The translations under genes and the position numbers were made by a program. Of a stretch of DNA of 64,000 nucleotides, positions 35,639 to 44,001 are shown piece after piece (position 1 is the first letter of the stretch; the number at the start of each line of letters is the position of its first letter). This DNA comes from JABWBP01 sp964522165. GTDB taxonomy: Bacteria > Calditrichota > Calditrichia > RBG-13-44-9 > J075. Location: the NCBI GenBank assembly GCA_964522165.1, contig CAZFVV010000010.1:1-64000 (forward strand). The letters are read 5' to 3'. The notes under the pieces are model-generated. The model was not told the DNA's origin, did no database searches, and worked only from the letters and a program-made list of their open reading frames with translations.

Positions 35639-36367
35639 TCAAATCAATCCTACAATAGCAAAATAAATCAACTGCGCGAAGAAGGCATGGAGCGCCGGCG
35701 CGGGCAGTTTTTCCCGGAACAAGCGCAATTGCAGGCCTCCGAAAGTGAAGAGAAAGCTGATCAGCCACCAGGCGAGGTAGTTTTGCAAAGGCACAACGTT
35801 CCCGCTCCAGGACCAGTACCCTAAGGTAATCGCCGCCGGTTCCATCACCACGTCGAACAATACCATCAGCAATCCTACCGCCAGGCTCAGGGCCGCGGGA
35901 TTCCGGTCTGCAAAACGCGGAATGGTTTTCTGCACTACCGCAACGCTGGACAGCAGCATCCCCAGCCAGGCAAAACCGATGGCCAGGGGAACCCCGCCCA
36001 GTTGGGGGCGCAGAGTTTCCCCGTAACGATATTCTCCGAAGATGGCCCCGGTTTGCACTCCCACCCACTCGATCCCAAAAGAGACCAGCACCACCGCCGC
36101 CGACCAGGCGGAGATGCGGAACAGAAGCGCGGGCGCGGCCTTCGTTTTGAGTTTTTGCGTTTCTCCATACGCCTGGCGGCATTCAAAGAAAATCCACAAG
36201 GAAATGCCCACCACCAGGGGGCCGGCCAGCAGCGCCATCAATTCTTGAAAAACTCCCAGAACGTGCCACAGCCCCCCGGCGCTCAACAAAACGTAGAGAG
36301 TGATGATTTTAAATTTTTCCGGAACGATCCCGATTTTACGGATTTGCTCGATATTTGTGTGCATCAT
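35639..36367 (-). CDS. cruF: carotenoid 1',2'-hydratase, CruF family
   Basis: A 242-aa membrane protein with about eight helices, including FGIEWVGVQTGAIFGEYRYG (about 97-116), LFDVVMEPAAITLGYWSW (about 167-184) and a C-terminal FTFGGLQLRLF. These match the CruF/DUF422 hydratases that add water across the terminal double bond of an open psi-end. It prepares the 1'-hydroxyl used by a glycosyltransferase. Start taken at ATG 36367; two further ATGs (36364, 36385) are possible and an intergenic repeat crowds the site. Confidence 0.85.
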   Translation of the reverse strand: MMHTNIEQIRKIGIVPEKFKIITLYVLLSAGGLWHVLGVFQELMALLAGPLVVGISLWIFFECRQAYGETQKLKTKAAPALLFRISAWSAAVVLVSFGIEWVGVQTGAIFGEYRYGETLRPQLGGVPLAIGFAWLGMLLSSVAVVQKTIPRFADRNPAALSLAVGLLMVLFDVVMEPAAITLGYWSWSGNVVPLQNYLAWWLISFLFTFGGLQLRLFREKLPAPALHAFFAQLIYFAIVGLI

Positions 36368-36368
36368 C

Positions 36369-36540
36369 GTTTTAGCTATGCGCATTATGCGAATTAAGAG
36401 TTGGAGTCAAAATGGAATCGGGTTTGATTGTTCAATGATTTACTTCCCCCTTTGAAGGGGGGCAGGGGGGATGTTATAGCCCAATCCGCACGTAAATCAC
36501 AACTCGTTTCTCAACTCTTAATTGGCATTCATTAAGGTTT
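36369..36540. repeat. inverted intergenic element in the carotenoid operon
   Basis: GCGAATTAAGAGTTGGAG (36389-36406) and its inverted match, in which the complement of cttaattggcat reads ATGCCAATTAAG (36519-36530), enclose about 110 bp. The left end carries the heptamer-like ATGCGCATTATGCG. Another degenerate 7-nt stretch, GGATGCC-AGATACC-GCTATCC, follows at 36551-36571. Confidence 0.5.
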
Positions 36541-36582
36541 AAGAATTGCCGGATGCCAGATACCGCTATCCGAGACATCCGT

Positions 36583-37704
36583 TTACGGTATCACCCGGAC
36601 CTCCCGGCCTTTCCAGGAGACCACTCCCCGCCGGGCTTTCAGAAAAGAATTGACCGCAATAACCACGGTGTAAATGACGCCCAGGGGATTCAACAAAAGC
36701 CCCGCCGCTGCCGGGTGGCGAAACTTCCAGGCGTAGATAAACCTAAGCAGCAGGTTCATGCCCACGGCGGTAAGGGCGAGCGCATTCAGCGGGAAGGCGG
36801 CTAGCAGAGCGTAGGGCGCTACGAAGGCCGCCAAAAACGCGGCAATGACCCCCCAGAAGGCGAATCCGTTGTAACCGCCGATCCCGTACAGGTTCTTGGT
36901 GAACCCTTCCCAAAGCTGCCCGGCGGTTTGGTACATCCGGCAATATACCATTCCGGTTCCGGCGGCTACCAGGGTGCGCACCCCGCGGCGTTTGGCCAGG
37001 CGGCTCAGCTCCACGTCCTCCACAATCCGGTCGCGCACCGCCCCGTGCCCGCCGATGCCCCGGTATGCCTCGCGCGTGAAGGCGATCCACTGCCCGTTGG
37101 CGGCGGCAAACAGGGGAGAGCGGCTGTGATAGGTTAACCACAGCGGCAGGGAGCCATAAACAAATATATCAATAACCGGGATGACCAGTTTTTCCGCCAG
37201 GGTTCCGGTAAGCTGCTGCGGAAACGCCGTAAACAGTCCCAGGTGATACTTCTCCATCCAGGCCACGGTGTTGAAGACGGCCCCCGGGGCGTGGCGGGTA
37301 TCTGCATCGGTAAAAATCAAAATCTCCCCCCGCGCCGCCTGGCTAAGCTGCTGGCAGGCCCAGTTCTTCCCGCTCCATCCGCGGGGCAGCGGTCTGCTCT
37401 CAAGGTGCTTCACCCGGCGGTCTTTTGCCGCCAGCCCGGCGATCAATTCGGCAGTGCGGTCGCTGGATTGGTCGTCATAAACGATAATCTCATAATCCGG
37501 ATAATCCTGTCCGAGCAATCCTTGCAGGCAATGTTCGATGTTCTTTTCCTCGTTCCGCGCCGGCACCAGCAGGGAAACTTTGGGAGCGCGGGTAAGAGCC
37601 GGGGCTTTGGCCAGCCACGGCCCGGCCAGCACGTTGAATAGCGTAACCGTTAGATACACGGCCAGCAGGGCAATAGAGATGTATAAGAGCAGGGTGATCA
37701 TCAT
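36583..37704 (-). CDS. family-2 glycosyltransferase, carotenoid glycosyltransferase-like
   Basis: A 373-aa protein with an N-terminal membrane helix, a GT2 domain (VSLLVPARNEEKNIEHCL, about 44-61; IIVYDDQSSDRTAELI with the nucleotide Asp; FTDADTRH as DxD, about 131-138) and three or four C-terminal helices. It resembles CruC-like enzymes that glycosylate the 1'-hydroxyl of carotenoids. The position between cruF and the acyltransferase supports that. No exact family name can be given from sequence alone. Confidence 0.82.
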   Translation of the reverse strand: MMITLLLYISIALLAVYLTVTLFNVLAGPWLAKAPALTRAPKVSLLVPARNEEKNIEHCLQGLLGQDYPDYEIIVYDDQSSDRTAELIAGLAAKDRRVKHLESRPLPRGWSGKNWACQQLSQAARGEILIFTDADTRHAPGAVFNTVAWMEKYHLGLFTAFPQQLTGTLAEKLVIPVIDIFVYGSLPLWLTYHSRSPLFAAANGQWIAFTREAYRGIGGHGAVRDRIVEDVELSRLAKRRGVRTLVAAGTGMVYCRMYQTAGQLWEGFTKNLYGIGGYNGFAFWGVIAAFLAAFVAPYALLAAFPLNALALTAVGMNLLLRFIYAWKFRHPAAAGLLLNPLGVIYTVVIAVNSFLKARRGVVSWKGREVRVIP

Positions 37705-37710
37705 TTTGAA

Positions 37711-37738
37711 TCGTGAAACGTGATGCGTATTGCGTATC
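37711..37738. repeat. heptameric CGTGANN repeat
   Basis: Units CGTGAAA-CGTGATG-CGTATTG-CGTATCT lie in the gap between the acyltransferase and glycosyltransferase genes and include the first base of the acyltransferase stop. Confidence 0.65.
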
Positions 37739-38502
37739 TACCGGGCTGCTGTTTTTCCGAAGAACAGATCCACCTTGCGGTTCAGCGAGAGGCGGCCCTG
37801 AAGCAGCGGTTCTCCTTTTTCCCGGTTAACGACGCGCAGGGCCAGGTCTTGCAGAAGAGATTCCTCCAGCTCTTCCAGCGCCCGGATGCCGGGGAAATTG
37901 CCGGGGCCGCACACCAGGTTTTTTCCGAACAGGAAGAACGCTTCCGGGCGCTGCTCGCCCAGGTGCTCGCAGCGAATCGCCAGGGGAAGAATGTTTACCT
38001 TGCCGGGGTAGTGTTCCCCAAGCCAGGCGATCCCGCGCTTGAAATTCAGGGGACGTTTTCCCCAGGGCAGCAGCTCGCCCTGCGGGAAAATGCTCACCAG
38101 CGGCGCGGGCGAGCGATCCAGCAACTTGACGGTGTATTGCAATGACGCCACGACGCTCTTCGGCTGGCCGGGGTCGATGCTGTAAGCCCCCAGGCGGGAA
38201 AAAAAAGGGTATTTGGACAATTCGCTTTCCAGCATCATCACGTAAAATGGCCGCCCGAACCGGCGCAGGTTGAGGAAATATGCCAGGAAGCCGTCCCACC
38301 AACTGCTATGGTTGGGGGCCAGGAGCAGCGGTAAAGCCGGGTCTGGCCCCGGGAGGTCGCCCAGCAGGTAGATTCCGTGGAAATGGCGCTTCAGCAAGCG
38401 GTTCAGGTACGGATCGAATAAGTGTTTCGCCCAGCGGGCCGGCCTTGCCTGGATCACTGCTGTAACCCTCCTTTGGGACAGGGCGTTTAATAAATGTGAC
38501 AT
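37738..38502 (-). CDS. PlsC-like acyltransferase, probable carotenoid glycoside acyltransferase
   Basis: A 254-aa protein with PlsC motifs: NHSSWWDGF (H-x4-D, about 64-72), a second block around GAYSIDPGQPKSV, and VSIFPQGELLP (about 138-148). Within this operon the likely job is to add a fatty acid to the sugar of the carotenoid glycoside, as CruD does in Chlorobium; a general phospholipid role is possible. ATG 38502 has GGGGAGG nine bases upstream and is preferred to the ATG at 38520. Confidence 0.8.
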   Translation of the reverse strand: MSHLLNALSQRRVTAVIQARPARWAKHLFDPYLNRLLKRHFHGIYLLGDLPGPDPALPLLLAPNHSSWWDGFLAYFLNLRRFGRPFYVMMLESELSKYPFFSRLGAYSIDPGQPKSVVASLQYTVKLLDRSPAPLVSIFPQGELLPWGKRPLNFKRGIAWLGEHYPGKVNILPLAIRCEHLGEQRPEAFFLFGKNLVCGPGNFPGIRALEELEESLLQDLALRVVNREKGEPLLQGRLSLNRKVDLFFGKTAAR

Positions 38503-38518
38503 GATCACTGGCCTCCCC

Positions 38519-38560
38519 ATTACGCTCTACTCTGCCCCAGGCGCCATGCGCTACGCGCCC
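38519..38560. repeat. heptameric repeat overlapping the end of crtB
   Basis: Degenerate 7-nt units (TACGCTC-TACTCTG-CCCCAGG-CGCCATG-CGCTACG-CGCCCTG) run across the stop codon of crtB. The last codons of crtB (QGA) come from it. Confidence 0.5.
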
Positions 38561-39459
38561 TGCGGCAACCGCTCCGGCAAGGGATTGAAGCGGGTGCGCA
38601 GAATTTCCCGGGATAGAATCCCGATTTTTTTCATTTGCGAGACGAACACCCGGCCCAAGAAGGGGTTGTAATCCCGCGCCTCGATTTTGCGCAGAATGCC
38701 GCGGTAGATTTTACTGGCGGAATAGATCGCGAATTGCGACTTCCGGTAGAGCATGGGGATGCCCTGGTTCGCCTCTTCGTAATAATGATGAGCGCGTTTC
38801 ACCTGGAATTGCATCAGTTCCCGCAGGTTCTCAGTCATATTTTCGTGGATGATGTCCTGCTCCGCCGCCCCGAAGCGCTGCAATTCATTTAGGGGGAGAT
38901 AGATGCGCCCCATGTTTTTATCCTCTTTCACGTCGCGCAGAATGTTGGTGAGCTGCATGGCGACTCCCAATTTTTCCGCGTATTGGAACGCCGCCGGATC
39001 CTTGTAGCCCAGCACGTGGGTCATCATCAATCCTACCACCCCGGCCACCCGGTAACAGAACACGTAGAGGTCCTCGAAGGTCTGGTAACGAGTACACTGG
39101 ATGTCCATTTTTACCCCCTTCAGCAAATCCAGGGGGTATTCAAGAGGAATGCCGTAGCGTTTGGCCACCACAATAAAGGGGTGAATGACCGGGTGCTCCG
39201 ATTCCCCGGTGCGGTAAGCGATCTGCAATTCGTTGGCGATGAAATCCGCCTCCGCCAGCAACTCTGCGGTGCTGCGCTGGCGGGGATTGTCGATCAGGTT
39301 ATCCGCGTAGCGGCAGAATCCGTAGAGGGCATAGGTTGCCCAGCGCCGCTCCCGGGGAAGCATGCGAGCGGATATATAAAAACTTTTGGAATGATGCGCG
39401 GTGAGAAGACGCGCATGTTCAAAAGACGCTTTATGCTCGGACACTTGCCAAAATTTCAC
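38551..39459 (-). CDS. crtB: phytoene/squalene synthase, CrtB-type
   Basis: A 302-aa trans-isoprenyl diphosphate synthase. The two Asp-rich sites are RYADNLID (DxxxD, about 51-58) and QLTNILRDVKED (about 188-199). It joins two GGPP into phytoene and starts the pathway. No GGPP synthase is in this window. It starts 12 bases after the crtI stop. Confidence 0.92.
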   Translation of the reverse strand: MKFWQVSEHKASFEHARLLTAHHSKSFYISARMLPRERRWATYALYGFCRYADNLIDNPRQRSTAELLAEADFIANELQIAYRTGESEHPVIHPFIVVAKRYGIPLEYPLDLLKGVKMDIQCTRYQTFEDLYVFCYRVAGVVGLMMTHVLGYKDPAAFQYAEKLGVAMQLTNILRDVKEDKNMGRIYLPLNELQRFGAAEQDIIHENMTENLRELMQFQVKRAHHYYEEANQGIPMLYRKSQFAIYSASKIYRGILRKIEARDYNPFLGRVFVSQMKKIGILSREILRTRFNPLPERLPQGA

Positions 39460-39471
39460 GCCGCTCTCCTT

Positions 39472-40986
39472 TTATGCTAATTGTAGTTCCGGTTGAATGG
39501 TTTGCGCCGAGTGCTGTAAATCCGATAAAATTGCTTTTTCGGTCGCCTCGGCGGTCAGCAGCACGCCCGGCACCCCCGCCCCGGGATGGGTGCTGGCTCC
39601 CACCAGGTAAAGTCGCTCGACGTCCTCGCTGCGATTGTGGGGACGGAAACTGGCGGTCTGGGTCAGTTTAGGCTCTACGCCCCAGGCGCTGCCTAAGTAG
39701 TTGTTGCGCCGGCTCCGGAAATCTTCCGGGGTGAACAGTTCCAGTACTTCGATATTCTCCCGCAGCCCTTCCAGCCCGAATTCTTCTTCCAAAAAGCGCA
39801 GGATTTTCTCGGCAAACGGCCGCGCCGTCTGCTGCCAGTCGATGCCGGCGGCGAGGTTGGGCGCCGGAATCAGCACGTACATGCTCTCGCAACCCGGGGG
39901 AGCCATGCCCGGGTCCGTGCGGGTGGGCACGTGCAAGTACATGGAGAAATCATCCGCTAAAATTTTGCGGTCGAAAATATCCCGCACCAGCTCTTTGTAG
40001 CGCTCGGAGAGGATCAGGGTATGGTGGCGCAGTTGCGGATATTGCTTTTTGACCCCGATGTAGAGCAGAAAAGTGCTCATCCCGTAAGCCAGCTTCTGCA
40101 CCTTGCGGTCGCTCCATTTTTTGCGGTGCTCCCCGGCGATCAAATCCGAATAGGTGTGCGCAAAGTGGGCGTTGGAGACCACTGCGTCGGCCTCGTAAAG
40201 CTCCCCGTTGGCGACGACGCCCCGGGCCCGCCCATCCTTTACCACGATTTGGGAAACTTCCGCGCTGGTCTTGATTTCCCCGCCGATCTCCTGAAATACT
40301 TTCTGAAATGCTTCCACCAGGCTGTACATTCCCCCTTTGCTAAACCACACCCCGCCGATTTTTTCCAGGTAAGGGATCATCAAGTACACCGCCGGGGAGC
40401 GGAAGGGGCTGCCGCCGATGAACAGGGGATGGAAGGAAAAGGCGAAACGGTTGCGGGGATCTTTGAAATAGCGGGATACCACGGTGTAGGCCGGCAGCAG
40501 TGCGTTCAGGCGCAAGGCTTTGGGTAAGAATTGCAGCAGGGTGTTCAAATCAAAGGGGCGAGCGCCCAATCCATCCACGATCACCGCGTCATACAACTGC
40601 CGGATGAGTTTCATAAAACGGTCGTAATTTTCCGCGTCGCGGGGATGGAAATGCGCCATTTGCTCCTTCATGCGCTTGCTGTCGGCGCTATAATCCAGTG
40701 AAGAACCGTCGTGGAAGTACATCCGGTAGAAGGGATCGAGATAGATCAAATCCAGGTAATCTTCCATGCGCCGCCCGGCTAAGCGGAAAATCCGCTCGAT
40801 GATGTCCGGGGCGGTAATCAGCGAAGGCCCCATGTCGAAGGTGTAGCCGCTCTTTTTTAACTGGTAGGCGTGGCCGCCCACTTGTTCATTCTTTTCGAAG
40901 ATGGTGGTCTGGATTCCCCGGGCTTGCAGGCGGATGGCCGCGGCCAATCCCCCGAACCCGGAACCGATAATGGCTGCTCGTTTCAT
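39472..40986 (-). CDS. crtI: phytoene desaturase, CrtI-type
   Basis: A 504-aa flavoprotein. The N-terminal dinucleotide fold is AAIIGSGFGGLAAAIRLQ (about 4-21) followed by FEKNEQVGGHA. The C-terminal FAD motif is LYLVGASTHPGAGVPGVLLT (about 465-484). It converts phytoene to lycopene or neurosporene. ATG 40986 has GAGGAGAGT just upstream; the frame extends 14 codons further without support. Confidence 0.92.
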   Translation of the reverse strand: MKRAAIIGSGFGGLAAAIRLQARGIQTTIFEKNEQVGGHAYQLKKSGYTFDMGPSLITAPDIIERIFRLAGRRMEDYLDLIYLDPFYRMYFHDGSSLDYSADSKRMKEQMAHFHPRDAENYDRFMKLIRQLYDAVIVDGLGARPFDLNTLLQFLPKALRLNALLPAYTVVSRYFKDPRNRFAFSFHPLFIGGSPFRSPAVYLMIPYLEKIGGVWFSKGGMYSLVEAFQKVFQEIGGEIKTSAEVSQIVVKDGRARGVVANGELYEADAVVSNAHFAHTYSDLIAGEHRKKWSDRKVQKLAYGMSTFLLYIGVKKQYPQLRHHTLILSERYKELVRDIFDRKILADDFSMYLHVPTRTDPGMAPPGCESMYVLIPAPNLAAGIDWQQTARPFAEKILRFLEEEFGLEGLRENIEVLELFTPEDFRSRRNNYLGSAWGVEPKLTQTASFRPHNRSEDVERLYLVGASTHPGAGVPGVLLTAEATEKAILSDLQHSAQTIQPELQLA

Positions 40987-41043
40987 ACTCTCCTCTTGGG
41001 TTGCATCATTTGATCCGGTTGAATTCAACCTTTTTTACTTGAT

Positions 41044-42621
41044 TTATGGTATCTCAACTTTATCACGGTTTACGCGGGAGCGCGGCGCCGTGAAGGGGTG
41101 CGCCCTTCTCTCTGCGCTCTGCTCTATGCGCCCTGCCCCGCTTCTCCCGGCCTCCTCGAGGATCAATTCTGCGGCAATTTTGCCGGAGAGCAGCACCAGG
41201 GGAATTCCCCCGCCGGGATGGGTAGAACCGCCCGCAAAATACAGCCCTTTAAGGTCCCGGCTGCGGTTGGCAGGGCGGCGGAAGGCGGTGCTGCGGCGGT
41301 TGGAAGAGATCCCGTAAATGCTGCCCCGGTTGCTGCCGTACAGGGAATAGAATTCTTGCGGGGTAATGGCCCGCTCGGTTTCGACCTGCCCGCGCAGGTC
41401 GATGCCCCGGCGGCGCAGTTTCCGGAAAACCGCCTCGCGCATCCGCTCCGTTTCCCCGCTCCAATCCTGCCCCTCTTCCAGGTAGGGCATGTTCAGGAGC
41501 ACGAACCAGTTTTCTCCATAACCGGGGGCGTGAGCGGGGTCGGTTTTGGAGGTCACGGCGATGTAAATGGTAGGGTCGTCCGGCGCCCGCCGCTCGCGGA
41601 AAATTTGCCGGAACTCCTCCCGGTAATCGGCGGAGAATGCGATGTTGTGGTGCGCTAATTGGGGGTGTTTCCCGGCCACGCCCCAGAGGAACACCAGCCC
41701 GGAGAGCGAGGGTTCCAGGCGATTGAGCTTGCGCCGCCGGGCCGGAAAACCGCCGATCAGCCGGTTATGGGCGCTGACCACGTCCGCGTTGCAGACCAGG
41801 TAATCCGCTTCGATAAGTTCCCGGTTCACCTGCACCCCCCGAATCCGGCCATCCCGGTGAATAATTTGCTCGACCGGCGAGTTCAGGTGAATTTCCACTC
41901 CCAAATCCCTGGCCAACCGTTCCAGAGCCTCTACCAGGCGGTACATTCCGCCGCGGATGTAGTACCCGCCCAGCCCGTGTTCCACGTAGGGGATAATATT
42001 CAAGGTCGCGGGGGCCTGAAAAGGATCGGAGCCGTTATAAGTGGCAAAGCGGTCGAACAGTTGAACGGTGCGGGGATCGCGGAAAAAGCGCGAAACGCCG
42101 CGGTGCATAGTGCGCAGGGGATCGATGCGGCGCAGATGGAGCAGGGTGCGCAGATTTTCACGGGTAAACAGTTTTTTCGCCTCGTGGATCGGCGAATTCA
42201 GGAAGATGGCGGCGGTGAGCTCGTAAATTCCGCGCGCGTACTCCAGGAAGGCGGAGTAATTCTGCGCGTCTTCCCGGGAAAGCTTAGCGATCTCCGCCGC
42301 CATTTGGGATACATCGCTGCCGGCGTTCAGAACCGCGCCATCCTCCCAGAAATAACGGCAAAGCGGTTCTAAGGGAATGAATTCGAGATAATCTTCCCGG
42401 CGCGCCCCGGCAAATTGGAAGAGCGCGTCGATTACGAACGGCATGGTGAGCAGCGACGGCCCGGTATCGAAGCGATAGCCGCCCGCGGTGGATTCATTCA
42501 TCTTACCGCCGGTGTGGGAATTCCGTTCGAACAATTGAACCCGGAAGCCGCGCCGCTGCAAGCGGATGGCCGCGCTCAACCCGCCCAGCCCCCCGCCGAT
42601 GATTGCCACTCTTTCCTTCAT
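41044..42621 (-). CDS. crtD: carotenoid desaturase of the CrtI family, CrtD-type
   Basis: A 525-aa flavoprotein. It has VAIIGGGLGGLSAAIRLQ (about 5-22), ERNSHTGGKMNE and LYFAGGSTHPGGGIPLVLLS. It diverges from the neighbouring CrtI and is closest by motif pattern to CrtD, the 1-hydroxycarotenoid 3,4-desaturase; this fits the adjacent cruF. The last about 25 residues (after EEAGRSG) come from a heptameric repeat and are unlike the family. It is first in the operon, behind a clear promoter at 42676-42704. Confidence 0.82.
   Translation of the reverse strand: MKERVAIIGGGLGGLSAAIRLQRRGFRVQLFERNSHTGGKMNESTAGGYRFDTGPSLLTMPFVIDALFQFAGARREDYLEFIPLEPLCRYFWEDGAVLNAGSDVSQMAAEIAKLSREDAQNYSAFLEYARGIYELTAAIFLNSPIHEAKKLFTRENLRTLLHLRRIDPLRTMHRGVSRFFRDPRTVQLFDRFATYNGSDPFQAPATLNIIPYVEHGLGGYYIRGGMYRLVEALERLARDLGVEIHLNSPVEQIIHRDGRIRGVQVNRELIEADYLVCNADVVSAHNRLIGGFPARRRKLNRLEPSLSGLVFLWGVAGKHPQLAHHNIAFSADYREEFRQIFRERRAPDDPTIYIAVTSKTDPAHAPGYGENWFVLLNMPYLEEGQDWSGETERMREAVFRKLRRRGIDLRGQVETERAITPQEFYSLYGSNRGSIYGISSNRRSTAFRRPANRSRDLKGLYFAGGSTHPGGGIPLVLLSGKIAAELILEEAGRSGAGRIEQSAERRAHPFTAPRSRVNRDKVEIP
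41095..41150. repeat. heptameric GCAGAGN repeat inside the 3' end of crtD
   Basis: On the minus strand 7-nt units GCAGGGC-GCATAGA-GCAGAGC-GCAGAGA-GAAGGGC run through the final codons of the desaturase. They encode an atypical, charged tail. Confidence 0.6.
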
Positions 42622-42658
42622 TATAGAATATCCGTTCCAGTTTTATCGTCTCATAAAA

Positions 42659-42670
42659 GCGTTATGAGCG
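42659..42670. promoter_or_regulatory. left half of a perfect 12-bp inverted repeat, candidate CarH operator
   Basis: GCGTTATGAGCG, repeated in inverted form at 42714-42725. This copy lies just downstream of the -10 box of the carotenoid operon. Confidence 0.65.
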
Positions 42671-42675
42671 TTTTT

Positions 42676-42704
42676 AATATACTACCAATTTTTACACTTG
42701 TCAA
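42676..42704 (-). promoter_or_regulatory. sigma-70 promoter of the carotenoid operon
   Basis: Minus strand: -35 TTGACA (42699-42704), 17-nt spacer, -10 TATATT (42676-42681). The -10 lies about 55 bases upstream of the crtD start. It matches the divergent promoter in both hexamers and in spacing. Confidence 0.8.
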
Positions 42705-42713
42705 GAAAAAAAT

Positions 42714-42725
42714 CGCTCATAACGC
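42714..42725. promoter_or_regulatory. right half of the inverted repeat, candidate CarH operator
   Basis: CGCTCATAACGC, complement of the left copy. With the flanking bases the minus strand reads AATGAGCG-TTATGAGCG, a 9-bp direct repeat. It sits between the two divergent -35 boxes. Confidence 0.65.
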
Positions 42726-42734
42726 TCATTCTTA

Positions 42735-42763
42735 TTGACAGAACTGTTTTCCCATTGTATATT
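42735..42763 (+). promoter_or_regulatory. sigma-70 promoter of the CarH-type regulator
   Basis: -35 TTGACA (42735-42740), 17-nt spacer, -10 TATATT (42758-42763). It predicts an untranslated leader of about 130 nt before the ATG at 42900. Confidence 0.8.
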
Positions 42764-42808
42764 AGCGCCTGTTGTATATATTCCGTGCTTTTTGGCTCTC
42801 AGGCGGGC

Positions 42809-42853
42809 AGCAGGCAACTTTGACCATTGCTTACTGCCTGCTTAACATTTTTT
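42809..42853 (+). terminator. terminator-like hairpin in the leader of the regulator gene
   Basis: Inverted repeat AGCAGGCA / TGCCTGCT with an 18-nt loop, followed after five bases by a run of six T. It lies between the promoter and the start of the regulator gene, so it may act as an attenuator. Confidence 0.5.
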
Positions 42854-42899
42854 AGCCCGGCAATAATTACCGTGTAATTTCGATAGATGAGGAGAACCC

Positions 42900-43769
42900 A
42901 TGGGCCATGAATTACAAACCCTGAACAGCATTGAAGCGGCCAACATCCTGGGCGTGAACGTTTCTACCATCAAACGTTGGACTGAGGAGGGAAAGTTGGA
43001 GTGTATTAAAACCGCCGGCGGGCATCGCAAATTTTTGATGAGCCAGCTGGCAGCCTTTTTGGAACATAATAAGAAAAAAACCTCCCGGGCTAACCTGGTT
43101 CCCCTGGAAAGTGAGACCGACCTGCTGCTCAACTATCATATTATGAAGGGGAATTTCGATTACCTGGTAAATTTCGTGCGGGAGCAGGCGCTGGCCTGCA
43201 ACCGCGAGCGGGTGCAGCAGTCGTTAAACGGCCTCTACTTGGGGCAATATCCCCTGCACGTGATTTACGACCAACTGCTTACCCCGGCGCTGCACCAGAT
43301 CGGCAACTTGTGGGCAGAGGAGAAAATTTCCGTGATCGAAGAGCATTTCGCCTCCCAGGCTATCCGCGACAGCCTCATCCGCCTGCAAGGGATCATTCGC
43401 ATTCCTTCTGAAAAGATCGGCGCCGCGCTGTGCCTGAATTTTTCCTCCGAATTGCATGATATTGCCCTGAAAATGGTGGACCACGTGCTGGAAGCGCGGG
43501 GATTCCGGGTATTGTTCAGCGGGCAGATCACTCCTGCGCTGAATATCGAGCAGGTGTTTGCCGCTTACCATCCGGAGCGGGTGTATATCTCCAGCACCCG
43601 GGTGGAAAACCTGCCCGCAACCCAGGAAGAGTTCGACCGCATCTGCCAGCTCAGCGCGGAACATCATGCCCGGGTTTTTGTGGGCGGAAACGGCTTCCGG
43701 GCGCTGGAGATCAAAAATCCCGGGCTGGCGACGGTGTTGCACTCATTTGAAGAGGTATTCCGGAGTTAA
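42900..43769 (+). CDS. carH: CarH/LitR-like MerR regulator with cobalamin-binding domain
   Basis: A 289-aa protein. The N-terminal MerR-type winged helix (SIEAANILGVNVSTIKRWTE, about 10-29; GGHRKF) is followed by a helical cap with W138-x9-E148-H149 (WAEEKISVIEEH), the adenosylcobalamin-sensing motif of CarH. The Rossmann domain has the axial histidine His 186 in SELHDIAL, where the usual Gly of the E/DxHxxG motif is Ala. CarH proteins repress carotenoid genes in the dark as AdoCbl tetramers and let go in light. Here it is divergent to the carotenoid operon and shares operators with it. ATG follows AGGAGAACCC. Confidence 0.88.
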   Translation: MGHELQTLNSIEAANILGVNVSTIKRWTEEGKLECIKTAGGHRKFLMSQLAAFLEHNKKKTSRANLVPLESETDLLLNYHIMKGNFDYLVNFVREQALACNRERVQQSLNGLYLGQYPLHVIYDQLLTPALHQIGNLWAEEKISVIEEHFASQAIRDSLIRLQGIIRIPSEKIGAALCLNFSSELHDIALKMVDHVLEARGFRVLFSGQITPALNIEQVFAAYHPERVYISSTRVENLPATQEEFDRICQLSAEHHARVFVGGNGFRALEIKNPGLATVLHSFEEVFRS

Positions 43770-44001
43770 GGAGCAGGCAACGGGGTGCGGCAACAACCGG
43801 AGACCGGTCGTAAGCCCTCATCCGATAATGGGCGAAGGCTTGCACCCATCGATCAGCGGATGGATCACCCAATTGTTCGCGGGATCGTCCCTGCTGCCGC
43901 CTTCTTCCGCTTCGTTGGCGTTTCGTATGGCGCTGCACCAGGCTCCCGGGGTGGCGCGCCTGTGGCGCTTATCCCGGGCTATGGTGTTTAATCCCGGCCA
44001 T

